A DNA stretch of 64,000 nucleotides. Origin: Wurfbainia villosa. Lineage: Eukaryota; Streptophyta; Magnoliopsida; Zingiberales; Zingiberaceae. The notes beneath the pieces are model-generated. The model saw only the letters and a program-made list of their open reading frames with translations. It was not told the origin of the DNA and searched no databases. The stretch is from NCBI GenBank assembly GCA_025175895.1, contig CM046003.1, positions 47,796,335-47,860,334 of the forward strand. Reading direction: 5' to 3'. A program made the position numbers and the translations under genes. This document shows, piece by piece, positions 33,833 through 46,717 of this stretch. Every line of letters begins with the position of its first letter. The stretch's first letter is position 1.

Positions 33833-34703
33833 TGGTGTTGATTTTCAAAATCCAACACCACAAAGTAGTGTTGAATTTTTTCCAACACCACATAGATGTG
33901 TTAGTTTCGAAAACCAACACTATCAGCACCATGATGTGTTAAACTGTAGCGTTCATTTTTTAAAACAGTAAAGAATGACATATTTTGACTTTGGAGCATT
34001 GTAAAAATGCACGGGAGTTGGAATGGATTCAATTAGAGTTATCTATGTCCATCAATGAGTTTTGATTGAAATTCATTGATTGGCCCAACAGATTTGAGTT
34101 TTTGAAAAGTTGATATGTAATGGAAAAGAATAATGTAGTAAAGGTATTTATGATGTTCATTCCTAGTTCCAACATCCCTATGATAAGTTTTGCGTATGTG
34201 TCAATTGTCTTAAAGTAAAAAATTTTGAAAACCTTCCAATCACTGATGTTAATAACTTTGAGCATATTTGAGAAACTAATAGAATTTTAAATGAATCTGA
34301 TTGGAGTTTTTTAGGTTCATTGATGAATTTTGACTGAAACTCATTGATAGGCCTAAGAGATTTAGATTTTTAAAAAGTTGACTTGCAATGGAAGAGGGTA
34401 GTGCGGTGAATGTATTTTGATGTTCATACCTTATTTTGACATTCCTTCGATAAGTTATGTGTCAATTAATTTTTTTTTCTTTTATTTATATACATGCAAT
34501 AATCCTCTATGTGGTGTTGGTGTTCGAAAATCAGAACCATGGTGGTGTTGATTTTTGAAACCAACACCATAAGGTGGTGGTGGTGATTTTTGAAACCAAC
34601 ACCATAAGGTGGTGTTGGATTTTTTCAACACCACCTTGGTGGTGCTGGTGTTTGAAAACCAGCACCAAGTTGGTGATGGTTTTCCAACACTAGCACCACA
34701 AGG
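33833..34703. repeat. Palindrome-rich unclassified repeat with internal direct duplication
   Basis: Two clusters (33833-33942 and 34510-34703) consist of alternating GGTGTTG and CAACACC words, forming several stem-loop units such as GGTGTTGATTTTTGAAACCAACACC split over 34551-34590. Between them lie two diverged direct copies of about 180 bp (34021-34209 and 34290-34468). The layout is like subterminal repeats of a DNA transposon, but no transposase, terminal repeat or target duplication was found. Confidence 0.55.
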
Positions 34704-36234
34704 TATTGGGACCGATTTGATGTGTTAGAGGGGGATGAATAGCGATTCTTCGATTTTGACTCTCGATTGTACTTGTCTATAGGTTGTTAGTGCACAGCGA
34801 AAATAAAAATAAACAAAATAAAAAACAACACACAAGCACAATACAAAATTTTACATAGTTTGGAACTCAAGTTTTTACTCCACAGCAGCACTTCGTGATC
34901 TACCCTCACTAAGAACTTCTCCTTCTCGACAACATACTGGAGGTGGAGAAACCTTTTATAATGTCTTACAATAATAAGAAAATAGAATACAACCAAATAC
35001 AAGACGAAAAACAAAATGTAAAGAAAACATTACAACACTAGGCTTTTGATCGTTTGTAGATTTGGTTGTTGTGGAATTATTTAAAGATGTGGAATTTCAC
35101 CAGCACTTCCTCTTCAAATCCCCCAAAGAACCGCTGCCTAAATCATCCATCTCGAGCTCCATTTAAAGTATGCTACCAGTTGATTTTGTTCCTGGCAGTC
35201 GACTACCAAAAGGCTCAGTCGACTGCTCGCCTATCCGTTGTCTTGCAACAGACTAATCCACGTTGGATTCTGCCTAATATTGAGCAGTAATCGACTGCCT
35301 AGTCAACTATGAGACATTCTGCACCTGTGTCCACTACTACCAATCGACTGGTGATGTCTACTAGTCGACTGCCAGAGCATTCAGTCAGTAGTCGAGCCTT
35401 AGTCGACTACACGACCATTTAACTAGGTCATAATCCCAGTCGACTTCTTGAGTCAACTAGGCTTCCCCGAGTGTTGAACACTCGATCAGTCGACTGGTCC
35501 AAAGCCTCAGTCAATTGATAAACCTCAATCATGAGGTTTAACCCAAGAATGATCCTCTCATACTTGATCAACCACCCTTGGCCAAGACCTAAGCCTTCTA
35601 GCCACCTCCATCAGCCTCACACCCTTAGGGTGTCCAAGACCTCCACAACTCATTCACCCTTTGTGCTAGCCTTTAGGTGCTTACATTGGCTATGTCATGC
35701 CTTTAGGTACCCTTAGCCTAAGGCCTTCAGCCTCACGCCCTTAGGGTCCATTAGAGTCCTCCACGACTCCTTCACCCTTCGTGTTAGCCTTCAGGTGCTT
35801 CCATTGACTATGTTATACTAACGGAGTCTTTTTTGCCAAGAGGATGCACCTCTGGAACTTCTCCATTGACAAGACTCAATGCTTGGACTTTCACCGCCAA
35901 GACTACACACTTGGACTTACGTGGACAAGACTACACCCTTGGACTTTCCTTTGCCAAATATCCATATTTGGACTTTCACTGACAAGACTACACACTTGGA
36001 CTTACGTGGTCAAGACTACACTCTTGGACTTTCCATTTGCTAAGTATCCAAAGTTGGAATTTCACCGCCAAAACTACACACTTTGACTTACGTGGCTAAG
36101 ACCCCTTGGACTTTCCATTTGCCAAGTATCCAAACTTGGACTTCTCCATTGCCAAGAATCCAATCATGGAATTTCCATTGCCAAGTATCCATACTTGGAC
36201 TTCCACTCGAGTCTCACTCAAGCTAGGTCAATGA
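34704..36234 (-). repeat. Truncated family-A-like LTR D
   Basis: On + it begins TATTGGGACC and carries the reversed C-rich U5 motif (GAGGGGGATGAATAG), the palindrome array (35195-35520) and a long dyad array (35830-36205). It stops at 36234, where element G begins, before the expected LTR end. The rest is beyond G or lost. Confidence 0.75.
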
Positions 36235-37583
36235 TGTGAGCAAAACATATAGGGTTTTAAGAGTAGTTTTCGCTCATATCTCGCTATATTTTATACTTGT
36301 TTCATGCATATCGTACTTTGTTTTGCTTGCATTTCCTATTTTCTAGTTCGGAGATATGTTGTTTGTACTTTTGTGTGCAAGATAACATTCTATGGGGAAA
36401 ATGGCACACTTTTGGAGCAAAATGAAGGCATTTGGCAGATGGAACAAAAGGACACATGACCTGGCCCTTTGAATCCACACGGCCTGGTCGTGTGAATCCA
36501 CACGGTCGTGTGGCGCTGAAACGATTTCGACAAGATTAGGTTTTTTCTGAGTTTCAAGAAGATCCAGCCTTATGTCTATATAAGGAAAGCTACACCCAAA
36601 CCCTAGGGGGGAGGCCCGACAGCCAGGATGGCACACCGGTGCCCTAAAAAACATCGGAAACTCACAACGGAGAGGAAGGAAGTCGCTCGAGGACCAAATT
36701 CTACACTTCAACATCAAAGAGAAGAGCCACAGTGCATTATAATTCGCTTTCCTTGCACAATTTACATTGTTTCTATGAATTCGATTATGCTTTGTGTTTC
36801 TCTTCTCGTATTCATAGAGTAGATTCTCCGATTCTAGGATTAGGGAGTAGTTTGTGCATGTAGAACATGTTATTTGAAATATATTTCTATTCTTGAATTC
36901 ATATTTACAATTGATGTTTGTTTAGATCGATAGTTATTTGTTTTGGCTTTATATCTACTGTGCATAGCCGATACGAGGGGTGATAGCCCTCGTATCAAAG
37001 ATTTAGGAAAACTAAGGAGAAGCCTAAGGGTTAGCCTCTCTCTGGTAACCGTGAATAGAAGGGTTTGATAGAGTCAGGAATGGGACACATTCTGATTCGT
37101 CACAAGGATTGATTTGGCATCCTCGTACTGCTTACCCCATCCTAAAGCTAGGGTTCGACCTGGTATGGTAGAGGTAGCTTCCGATAGATGTGAAGGCTCA
37201 TCGGGGAAGTGTATGATGTCCCTTCCACAAGACCGTAGTTAGACATCTAGACAACACCTAATTACTAGCATGTTTTGCGATGCACAAGAGAAACCAACAT
37301 TCTAGAATTCCCTCCAAAGACTCGTAGAAACACTTCTCTTCCTCCGTGTCACACCGTACTAGAGTTAAGACCGTCGCCAATCCTCATAATCACAGCCTCT
37401 AGAACCAAACTCTGAACAAGAACGTCCACTGAACAATCGGTACTCGAATCTCAGTCCTTGTGAGATCAATAATCTATTTATTACTGACGACATCGATGCA
37501 CTTACGGACGTTGAGCGTGAGTGCACACTTCGAGTCCTCGACGGTTTTCGTCGCGAGATTTGAGGACGCATTCGCGTGTATCA
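36235..37583 (+). repeat. G LTR1
   Basis: It starts TGTGAGC and ends GTATCA. The TATA box TATATAAGG is at 36577-36585. Words of the CACACGGCC...GTGTG type cluster at 36440-36515, upstream of TATA. Confidence 0.85.
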
Positions 37584-37589
37584 AGTTTT

Positions 37590-37607
37590 TGGCGCCGTTG
37601 CCGGGGA
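37590..37607 (+). other. G primer binding site (Asp tRNA)
   Basis: TGGCGCCGTTGCCGGGGA is complementary to the 3' end of plant cytosolic Asp tRNA. It lies six bases after the LTR end, the usual spacing in Athila/Tat elements. Confidence 0.9.
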
Positions 37608-37933
37608 ACTGATTGATTCGATATCGAATCAAAAGTGGACAGTTGGATCAAACCTAGAGTAGACTTACTTTCTAGTTTTACTTTATTTCAGTTTATATAG
37701 TTTTAAATTTTAGTTATCTCTATTCAATTTAGGGTTATTTCCCTAGTCTTTAATAATTTTCAGTTTAATTTAGTACTAAGTTTAGTTTTCAGTTTTTTTT
37801 AGCTTTAGTTATTTTCTAGAAGTTTTTCTTTTCAATTTTTTTTTCTTTTAGGTTAATCATAGTTCTAGCAGCTTTAGTCTCTCGTTGTGGCACTGTTGTT
37901 CCTTTCCTTATTCATATTTTATTGTAGATAAAC

Positions 37934-39016
37934 ATGCATGCTTTTTTTCATGATTATGGTCAAGTTAATGCTATGAGTTTTGGTAACATTTATTATGAGC
38001 ATTGTGGTGAAACATGGCATACCATTAATAATTGTCCGGATATATTTGAACCTTCAAAATTTGAACAAGAAGATGTTACCTATGATTACAACCAATGGCC
38101 ACAAGATGAATCATATTTATATAGTTATGACCCTGGCTACTTGAACCCTCAATATTATTTCCCAAGTGAGCACAAGAGCTATGAATCACCATGTGAATTT
38201 TATCCAGAACCAAGTCCCCGCTTAGAAGCCTTGCTAGCCAATTTTACTAGGAAATGCGAGGAGCATAGCTGACAATTTGCGGAGATTATGCAACAAGATC
38301 TAGAAAGAGAAGAAACCAAATGACGAGAAGGTGGCTTTGATGACTGGATTACACCTAATATGGCGGAGACTCACTTTGAACGAATGGATGAGGAAGACGT
38401 AGATGGCATGGGAAGTGAAGAAGGAGAATCCATTCGATCACCACTTGAAGGAGAACTTGAGGATTATATAATTGATACTTTAATCGAGGAGTGCATTGCT
38501 TCAATCAAAACACCTCCTAACCTCAAGGACCCATAAGAGCCTGCTTTAACCCTTACCGAAACTTTAGTTACCAATTACGAAGCTCATCTAGTGATTTGTG
38601 ATGATAAAATTTCATTCGACCTAATAGAGTCTACTAATCAATCTTTTGGTGAGGATGTCCGTGGTGAGTTATGTTATTTATAGCATTTGGACAAAATGGA
38701 ATACTATGATCAATCTTCTGATAATTCTGTGAAGATAAGCATGTTCAATCTTGAACCAAGGAAGGTAGCTAGTAAATATCTTATCCCTCCACGAGAAAGA
38801 TTTAAGAGATGTGGTGATGGAGGATTCCAAGGTAGGAGGGATAAAGAGAGTAAGTATCTTGCCCCTCCACGATCTAGATTTAAGAGATATAGTGATGAGG
38901 GACCACAAGGGAGGAGGCGTAAAGTGAGCAAATATCTTGCTCCCCCACGAGCAAGATTCAAACGCATCAAGAAGGGGAGGAAGAAAAATCTCCTTGGGCC
39001 ACTAGATCCAAGTTGA
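37934..39016 (+). pseudogene. G Gag-like frame: degenerate zinc knuckle and basic 26-residue repeats
   Basis: One frame of 361 codons runs from 37934 to the stop at 39014, broken only by four stops: TGA 38270, TGA 38321, TAA 38534 and TAG 38681. The N-terminus has YEHCGETWHTINNC, a CX2CX4HX4C knuckle whose first Cys is Tyr. An acidic middle follows. The C-terminus holds two and a half copies of a basic 26-residue repeat with core SKYLxPPRxRFKR (about 38770-38970). No frameshift is seen, unlike the Copia element. I do not recognise the protein beyond its Gag-like features; RNA binding by the basic tail is inference. Confidence 0.65.
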
Positions 39017-39180
39017 GACATAAGGGTACAGTCTAGCTAAAGACCTTAAACAAGCACTTCTTGGGAGGCAACCCAAGTTAAATTTTACATGTTTTTAATC
39101 TTTCTACATTCATGTGTATAGTTTAGACTTTAATTTTTATCCATTAGCATCTTTTCAAGTAGTTTAGGGTCGGAAAGAAC

Positions 39181-39744
39181 TTGCTAAGTAGAAACAAAAA
39201 TCATTTTGAGCCTACACGGTGGGGTGTGTGGGAGAATTCGGACTGTAGTGCACTTCGGGAGAGAAACAGGGGGCACACAGCCAAGCTGTGTAGTTTCACA
39301 CGGTCGTGCCCTGAGCCGACTCATCTCCCAGTGGCGCACACGGCCAGGCCATGTGTTTACACACGGCCATGTCATGCAAGGGATAAAAGGGTCGTATTGA
39401 GTGATTATTTTTATAGGTATAGGAGCCCACCTAGTCCACATAGAGAGTCTGCACCTGCACCACCTTCTTTTCCTACTTTTGAGTATGATGCAGGCACATC
39501 TGCCTATGACTTCTCCGAGTTCCGATCGTGCCTCGATGACAAATACACCGAGCAGCAGACGCAGAGGCAGCAATGGGAGGAGCAGAGCGCCTATACGCAG
39601 GTGGAGCTTCATGGCTTACGAGAACACTTCCAGTGGACTGAGGAGTTCTACGACGAGGCCCGTGTCTACTTCCAGGAGGAGGTTGCCCATCGCCAGGAGG
39701 AGGCTGCCTACCGTCAGGAGGTTAGGAAGCACATGTGTGCCTAG
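39181..39744 (+). pseudogene. Possible second G frame, Gln/Glu-rich coiled coil
   Basis: The frame is open for 187 codons. The first part translates the CACACGGCC-type DNA motif cluster (about 39260-39385) and is probably not coding. The later part (from about 39540) is rich in Gln, Glu and aromatic residues (EEFYDEARVYFQEEVAHRQE) and predicts a coiled coil. Similar frames occur downstream of gag in Tat/Athila-type non-autonomous elements, but I cannot name it. Confidence 0.35.
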
Positions 39745-40832
39745 CAGATACAGTGGGCTAGAGAGGAGGAGCATAGAGCAGTCGTTGTATCCACCAGCTC
39801 TCAAATCAACCACATGTACATGTGGCATCAGCGGCTGAGCACAAGGTTCTCCTAGGAGCCAGACATGCCAAGGCTACCAGACTTCCCGCCTCGACCACCG
39901 TATTAGAGGTATGATTTCATATAAGTCTGGGGGGCCCAAGTTTTGATTTATTTTGTTTCTAGCAGTTGTTTCTATCCTAATATTTGCATTTTAGTTAGAA
40001 TTCATTTGTTCATGCATAGGTTGTTTAGTTTCTTTCAGCACTTAGTTCTTGCTATCTATAAGCTGCCTCAGTAGTATTTTTAAAAGTTTTCTTCATGAGT
40101 TGTTTCCATGGGTAGCTTAACTTCATTTATCTCATGGTATTTTATTTTATTTGGTCTAATGAATGTTCTAGACTTACACTTATTAGCTTTTATTTTACAC
40201 CTACACATGACGAAAATTTTGAAAGGAAAAATATAGTACGTACCTAGTTATGATTCATCTTAGTAGTCTAGTACTTTGAAATTCATAGGTGACTCTAGAT
40301 TTAGCATTTTAGTTACTGGAGATGCTCAGATTATGGAAGTCCATTCGAAAAAATCAAAATCCCAAGAAAAATATGAAAATAGAAAAGAAAAAAAAAGAGT
40401 AAGAAAAAAAATTGAAAAAGATTATGAGGGATAAAAAAATAGTTGTCGTGGGTGGAAATGGTTAGGTGCCCCTTTGAGACCGAGTTAGGTTACTAGGGAA
40501 ACACCTACCAATTTCTCTCAATACCGAGCACGCCTTTGAGACTTTGTGCTAGATCTAGGGAATGACCCTTGCTTAGGGCGGACTAATGCCTAAAAGTCGG
40601 AGACCTTAGGAAAGCTATAAGATGACTACTTAATTTATTTTGGAACGAGTATCCCTTAAGGAGATTCGCTTAGCACATGCACGAGAAGCTAACTTAGTGA
40701 ATTTTTTAGAGCATATCTATTTGCTTTGATTGAAAATACCACTTGATAAATCTAGTTAGCATGCTAAGTATAGAACAATACCTTTTTAAAATTTTATGGC
40801 ACTGAGGTTTTCTTAAGGACAAGCAAAGACTT
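39745..40832 (+). other. G 3' noncoding region
   Basis: T-rich and A-rich blocks with no coding frame. It ends before the polypurine tract. Confidence 0.6.
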
Positions 40833-40849
40833 AAGTCTGGGGGAATTAA
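40833..40849 (+). other. G polypurine tract
   Basis: AGTCTGGGGGAATTA directly precedes LTR2. Confidence 0.7.
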
Positions 40850-41602
40850 TGTGAGCAAAACATATAGAGTTTTAGAAGTAGTTTTGCTCATATCTCGCTG
40901 CATTTTATACTTGTTTCATGCATATCGTACTTTATTTTGCATGTATTTCTCATTTTCTAGTTCAGAGATTTGCTCTTTGTACTTTTGTGTGTAGGACAGC
41001 ATTCTACAGGGAAAATGGCGCACTTTTAGAGCAAAAGGAAGGCATTTGGCAATTGGAATAGAAGGACACACGACCTGACCTGTGAATCCACACGACCTGC
41101 CCCGGAGCACACACCAACGCCACACATGGCCTGGCCGTGTGAATCCACACGACCGTGTGGCACTGGGATGATTTCGATGAGATTAGTTTTTTTCCGGATT
41201 TCAGGAAGATCCAGCCTCATGTCTATATAAGGAAAGCTACACCTAAACCCTAGAGGGGAGGCCCGACGGCCAGGACAGCACACCGATGCCCTAAAAAGCA
41301 TCGAAAACTCACAACGGGGAGAAAGGAAGTCACTTGAGGATCAAATTCTGTACTTCAAAACTGGAGAGAAGAGCCACAGTGCATTGTAATTCACTTTCCT
41401 TGCACAATTTATATTGTTTCTATGAATTCGATTATGCTTTGTGTTTCTCTTCTCGTATTCATGGAGTAGATTCTCCGATTCTAGGATTAGGGAGTAGTTT
41501 GTGTGCGTATAATATGTTATTTCAAATATATTTCTGTTCTTGAATTCATATTTGCAATTGATGTTTGTTTAGATCGATAGTTATTCGTTTTGGCTTTCGA
41601 TC
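40850..41602 (+). repeat. G LTR2, truncated by element C
   Basis: Matches LTR1 from its start (TATA TATATAAGG at about 41224; CACACG-type words at 41060-41165). It stops at TCGATC where C's LTR begins. Confidence 0.87.
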
Positions 41603-42909
41603 TGTTGAAGGATCGTGGCTCGACTAGAAGGGGTATTGAATAGCCTACAATGAGCTCGGTGGAATTCGATCGTCTTAATCGTCTACAAGAGTTGTTAGCG
41701 CAGTTGAAATACTAAAACAAAGACAATTAAAATAATACAAAGAAGTAAAGAAGAGCAATGTTAACGTTGAGATGTAACATGGTTCACGGCCCTTGCTGCT
41801 AGTCCACGGACGATTCGTATGGCGAACCACTCCCTCAACAATCTACTAGTCTCTCCTTTAGCTCAAGGAAGGTGGAGGTAAACCTCTTTTACAACAATCA
41901 CTCCCTCTTACAATAAGATGGAAATAAACACAAGGAAGAGGAGTGGAGAACGTTCACAGCACTTGGGGAGAACTTTAGAATAGAAGCATTAACCTCCCAA
42001 CAGCCCCCAACCCTTCTTTTTATAGAGAAGAAGGGATTCTTCCCATTGGGCAGGTGGCAGTCGACTGATCCATGCATCAGTCGACTGCTGGTTGTTCCAA
42101 TGGCTTCTAACCCAACTGAATTGTGGGCATCACATCCAACAGCTCCTTCATCAGCCGACTGATCAGTCTATCAGTCAACTGATCGAGCCATCAGTCGAGT
42201 GATCCAAGCAATCAGTCAACTTTCAAACCTTCTGTGCCCATGACCACCTTCATCAGTCGACTGTCGTCCCTTAGTAGTCGACTACCAAACCCTATCAGTC
42301 GACTACTGGGCCAGAAACCAAACAGTCGAACACCGATCGAGCATCAGTCGAGTGCCATCGACCCAGAGCAGTCGATTGGTGTCGGGTAAAACCTCAAACA
42401 AACCATTTGTTTGAGCATCCGACTTAACCAAACGTTGGGTAAACCTCAAACATAAGTTTGAGCATCCGACTCTTGACTTAGCCATTCGGCCAAGTTCACC
42501 TATGAGCTACCGTTACAATCACTCAATCTCTCATCTCCCTTAGAGTCCCTCACCGAAGCTCTCTTCGTCTGGCCATGTCCCTCGGATGCACCAAGTGCAC
42601 GGCTTCCGCAATGTCATCCTTCATGTCTCGCCCTGAAGTCTGCTTCCTTTGGTTTTACTCCAATGCTTCTCGTCCGGTGGTCCCTCGGATGCACCAAGCG
42701 CACTGCTTCCGCAATGCCATCCTTCACCGACTCAAGGACTCGAGCCATGAGATGGTGAACCCACCAATGCTAACATCAAGCTAACCCATGTGTGATTTAC
42801 TAAGTCCTACACAACTTAAACACACATATCAAATCAACATAAACATCCTAACTTAAACCTTTGCCACACACATCAAAACCAAACCATACTTGGGTTGATT
42901 GCCCTAACA
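41603..42909 (-). repeat. C 3' LTR (family B)
   Basis: On + it starts TGTTGAAGG and ends CCCTAACA, followed by the complement of a polypurine tract (TCTCCCCCTTTTTGATG). The TATA box is the complement of about 42016-42024. The palindrome array is at 42055-42395. There is no CCAAG/CTTGG array, which separates family B from family A. Confidence 0.87.
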
Positions 42910-44001
42910 ATCTCCCCCTTTTTGATGTGTGGAAACCATGTTTAAGTTAAGTAAAACATTAACCAAATACATAAAGAAGGAAATCATGTAAAATAAATAT
43001 GAGTGTCAAAACACTCCCCTGTAATACATGCAACTCCCCTTTAACACATGCTAATTCTCCCCCTAGCATGATTAACTTAAACCCAATATTTCTCCCCCTT
43101 TGACACCATCAAAAACATCTAACATATGTTATACAACATGGCATCAAAGTCTTAATGGAAGAAAAATACCAAAACATGATGAAAACACCCAAAAAAGGTT
43201 GTGCACAGTTCCATCAATCGGCTGGCGCCAAAATTTTAGCTTTTTCTGATTTCTGAACTCGATTTCACAAATACACTAAAAATTTCAAAAAATTAGAAAA
43301 ATCATGAAATTTGGGGAACACATTTCTCATAAGTCCCTTTATCAATGAAAAATTATTTTTCAAGAAAATTCATTCTATTTTCGAAAAATAGGCAAAAACT
43401 CAAAAGTTGCAAAATGTCTCAATTTTGTATCAACTTTAAGACCTAGTTTTGCCTTGAAACGTTTTAAAACATAAACTCACAGTTTATAAAACAAGAAATG
43501 GTTTTAAAACATTTAAAATATCCAACTATGATCTATGGGAAATATGTCCATTGATTAGACATTTGCTTTCTCCATAGTTGGTCTATGATTACTTAATTAT
43601 GATACTTATAATGACTCATCAAAAATGTCATAAGCATAAGTGAGTCATTGTATCATCCTAACATCTCACCCATTGCTATATTATCAATCAAGTTAGCCTT
43701 ACAGTGAATGTGAGATATGACTAAAGGTATTTATACTTAACCATACATTTCATGCAATTTTATCTAGGTTAAGTATCATCCAAAAATCCCAAATCATGAT
43801 CATAACACAAACATTATCATAATTGCATATCATGATCATAAATCAAGTATTATCACTAAATGCACATTATGATCATAAATCATGATTCATATCATTATCA
43901 CCCAACTCATAAGTCAAAAGCTAACACCCTCATCATTATAAGTCAACCAAATAATCATGATATGAAATAAGTCCACTTATGGTTGACTTTCCTAGGGTTC
44001 T
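42910..44001 (-). other. C 3' noncoding internal region
   Basis: Polypurine tract, then AT-rich noncoding sequence similar to 48143-49259 in B. A single degenerate palindrome word lies near 43217. Confidence 0.7.
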
Positions 44002-44649
44002 CTAACCTTTAAGGATTGACTTGGGAACCCAATACAAATTCTTTCCAATGGGGTTCACCAAGTATTCCTTTGGGATCCATTTCCTAGCAACCATTGTAGT
44101 TTTTGTTTGTCCCCTAGCTATTAAACAATGATAAGCTTTTTTATTCTTAGATCCCTTATATCCTAGGCCCTTCTTGTTAAAGCTAGCACTTTGGCTCTCA
44201 ATGATCATGTTCAAGGTGTTGGAGCCTATTGTGAATTTCTCTAGGGCCTTAGTTAAAAAATCTACCTTTTCCCTTAAGACCATATTCTCCTCTAAGCATG
44301 CATCATTAACACTAGAAGAAGAATCATTAACATTTTCATGTGAGCATGCATTTTCAAGTTTCTCTTCTAATTTCCTAAAATCATCAAGCATGCATTTATT
44401 TTTTCTTCTTACTCCTAAATAAATCTCTAGTAAGACTTGAAATCATAGAAATAATTTCTTGAGTAGGGAGATTTCTTACCATATCTTCTTCTTCCGACTC
44501 TGATGAAAATGATGATGCTCCCCCTACACTTGAGCTCTCCTCCTCACTTGTGCTTCCTTCTTGCTCGGATGAGGTGGAGGTCAAATCTTCTATCACCATA
44601 AGTGCAAGGCTTGTGAAGGCTTCTTCTTCCTCCGATGAGGATGGATCGT
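44002..44649 (-). pseudogene. C gag, C-terminal part
   Basis: On - it encodes DPSSSEEEEAFTSLALM, a Ser/Glu-rich linker, a helical region (EENMVLREKVDFLTKALEKF) and a tail ending KEYLVNPIGKNLYWVPKS before the stop at 44002. A frame break lies at about 44392. The ATG at 44677 and its first residues are encoded by solo LTR T and are not part of Gag. The tail is the family-B version of the A-family EYLVNP...FWVPKS end. Confidence 0.85.
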
Positions 44650-45476
44650 TGATAACAAGTATTTGTCGTGGTGCCATTTCAATTAATTACTAAACCCCCT
44701 AACTACACTAATATAACATAGTGAATGGCCCGGATCATTTCCCAACGAGTGTAATTGATAGAATAGTAAACTTAGGATTTCTAATTATTGCTTTGGATTT
44801 TCTATTGAAGATGGGGGTTTGGATTTTAAAAGACTAATCCTACTATTGCAAGGTAATTAAAACTCTAAACTAACATGCAACAACTAAATCAAATAATACA
44901 GGAAGTAAATCAATAAAAACTGGAAGAGGAAATAGATGATCTAATCAACCCAAGATAGGCCCGTTGAATGAACAAGTTCCTCCGGCTAAGTCCAACGAAA
45001 CTCGATCGAGACTCCGCAAATGGCAATGGATGTGAGATGGTGCAAACTCCTAAATCCAGAAGTTTGATGGATGCTCTGAACTCTCACAGATCTAGTTGAG
45101 ATCAAAGAAGTGCCATCGGGACGGAACTCCTCCTCGAATCCGAAAGAGAAGGTGGATGAGCTGTGGAGATGGAGGACGTCGCTGAAATCTCTCGATGAAG
45201 TGGTTCCTCCTCGAATCTGTGGAGAAAATGGATGGAAGGAAGGTGGAGGCATCTACTAGTGCTCAAGGGAGGAAAAGATTTAACTAACAACCGAATGAAA
45301 TAAGCAATTCATCAATGAAATTTAATGCATGAACATGATGTAAAGTAAAGCATGAAACTAAATCTAATCTAATGAACTACAACCTAATTACTCTAAGAAG
45401 CATTTCACCGAACAAGATGTAAGCATTAAACGAATTAAACTAAATATGTGCAATTCAAAACATGGAAGGTAAATTT

Positions 45477-46717
45477 TGTTAGGGCAATCACCCATGGATG
45501 ATGTGTTTTGATGTGTGTGGAAAAGGTTTAAGTTAGGTTGTTTGTGGATTTGATATGTGTGTTGAAGTCGTGTAGGACTTAGTAATTCACACATGGTTAG
45601 CTTGACAAAGCATTGGCAAGATCACCATCTCATGACTCGGTCCTTGAGTCGGTGAAGGACGACACTACAAATCCATGCGCTTGGTGCATCCGAGGGACCG
45701 TCGAATGAGGAGCAGTGGAGTGAAGCCAAAGGAAGTAGACTTTAGGGCGAGACGTGAAGGATGACATTGTGAAGTCGTGCACTTGGTTCATCCGAGGGAC
45801 GTGGCCGGACGAAGAGAACTTCAAGGTGAGGGACTCCAAGGGAAGATGAGAGTGAGCGATTGTAACCTAGGATGGGGTAGCTCATAGGTAAACTTAGCCG
45901 AATGGCTAAGTCAAGTGTCAGAGTCTCAACCAAAGGTTGGTTTGAAGTTTTACTCGACACTAGTCAACTGTCATATATGGTAGTCGACTGCTCTAAGTCG
46001 ACTGAAGACTCGACTAGTGTTTGAGTATGGTTTCTGGCCGAACAATCAACTGCTAAGGGTTGGCAGTCGACTGCTAAGGGTTGGCAGTTGGCAGTCGACA
46101 GATGGCGAGGGTTTCAGGCACACAAGGTTTGGCAGTCGAGTGATCTCATTGACCACTCGACTGTTGGCTCCATCAGTTGATTGATGTGGGAGTCGTTGGT
46201 TAGAATCCAATGTGGATGAAGCCGTTGCGAGGTAATGACTACAGTAGCAGTCGACTGATGGCTGCATCAGTCGACTGCTTGGTGCCCAATGGGAAGAATG
46301 TCCTCTTCCCTATAAGAAGGGGCCTTGGGTGACTTGGGATGGTTAATGCTTGAACTCCAATCATACATCCAAGTGCCCTAAATGTTTTCTTCCATCTTTC
46401 TTGAGTTTATTTCAATCATATTGTAAAGAGGGAGATTCTTGTAAGAAAGGTTACCTCCACCTAGCTTTGTGCAAAGGAGAGACTAGTGGAATTGTTGTAG
46501 GCATGATTCACCTTGGACGAATCGGTCATGGACTAGCGACAAGGGTCGTGAACCATGTTATATCGGTTTGTTAGCATTGGTTCTTAATTGTCTTTATTAT
46601 TTGTATTTCCGTTGTGCTAATCCTAAGTGTAGACGATTAAGAAGCGATCCAACTCCACCATCTACGAAAAAGGCTATTCACCACCCCCCCCTCTAGCCGG
46701 CCACCCATCCTCCAACA
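45477..46717 (+). mobile_element. Family-B solo LTR on +
   Basis: It starts TGTTAGGGCAATCA and ends CTCCAACA, with near-matching flanks AATTT (45472-45476) and AATTC (46718-46722). The palindrome array is at 45960-46280, TATA box TATAAGAAGG at 46311, and C tract with CTCTAGC near 46684-46697. No internal region follows. Confidence 0.83.

Larger units (their letters stand above)
36235..41602 (+). mobile_element. Gypsy/Tat-like element G without pol, cut by element C
   Basis: LTR1 is 36235-37583. LTR2 starts at 40850 and is cut at 41602 by C, leaving 753 bp. Both begin TGTGAGCAAAAC. The primer site TGGCGCCGTTGCCGGGGA (37590-37607) matches plant Asp tRNA, the type used by Athila/Tat Gypsy elements. 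The 3.27-kb interior holds a Gag-like frame with four stops and no recognisable pol, so this is a non-autonomous derivative. LTR2 should resume beyond C, outside the window. Confidence 0.85.

Noticed and set aside
44650..44677. ATG at 44677 as the start of C's Gag C-terminal frame (MAPRQILVIN)
   Set aside because: These codons come from the end of solo LTR T. The real frame continues from 61854 when T is removed.
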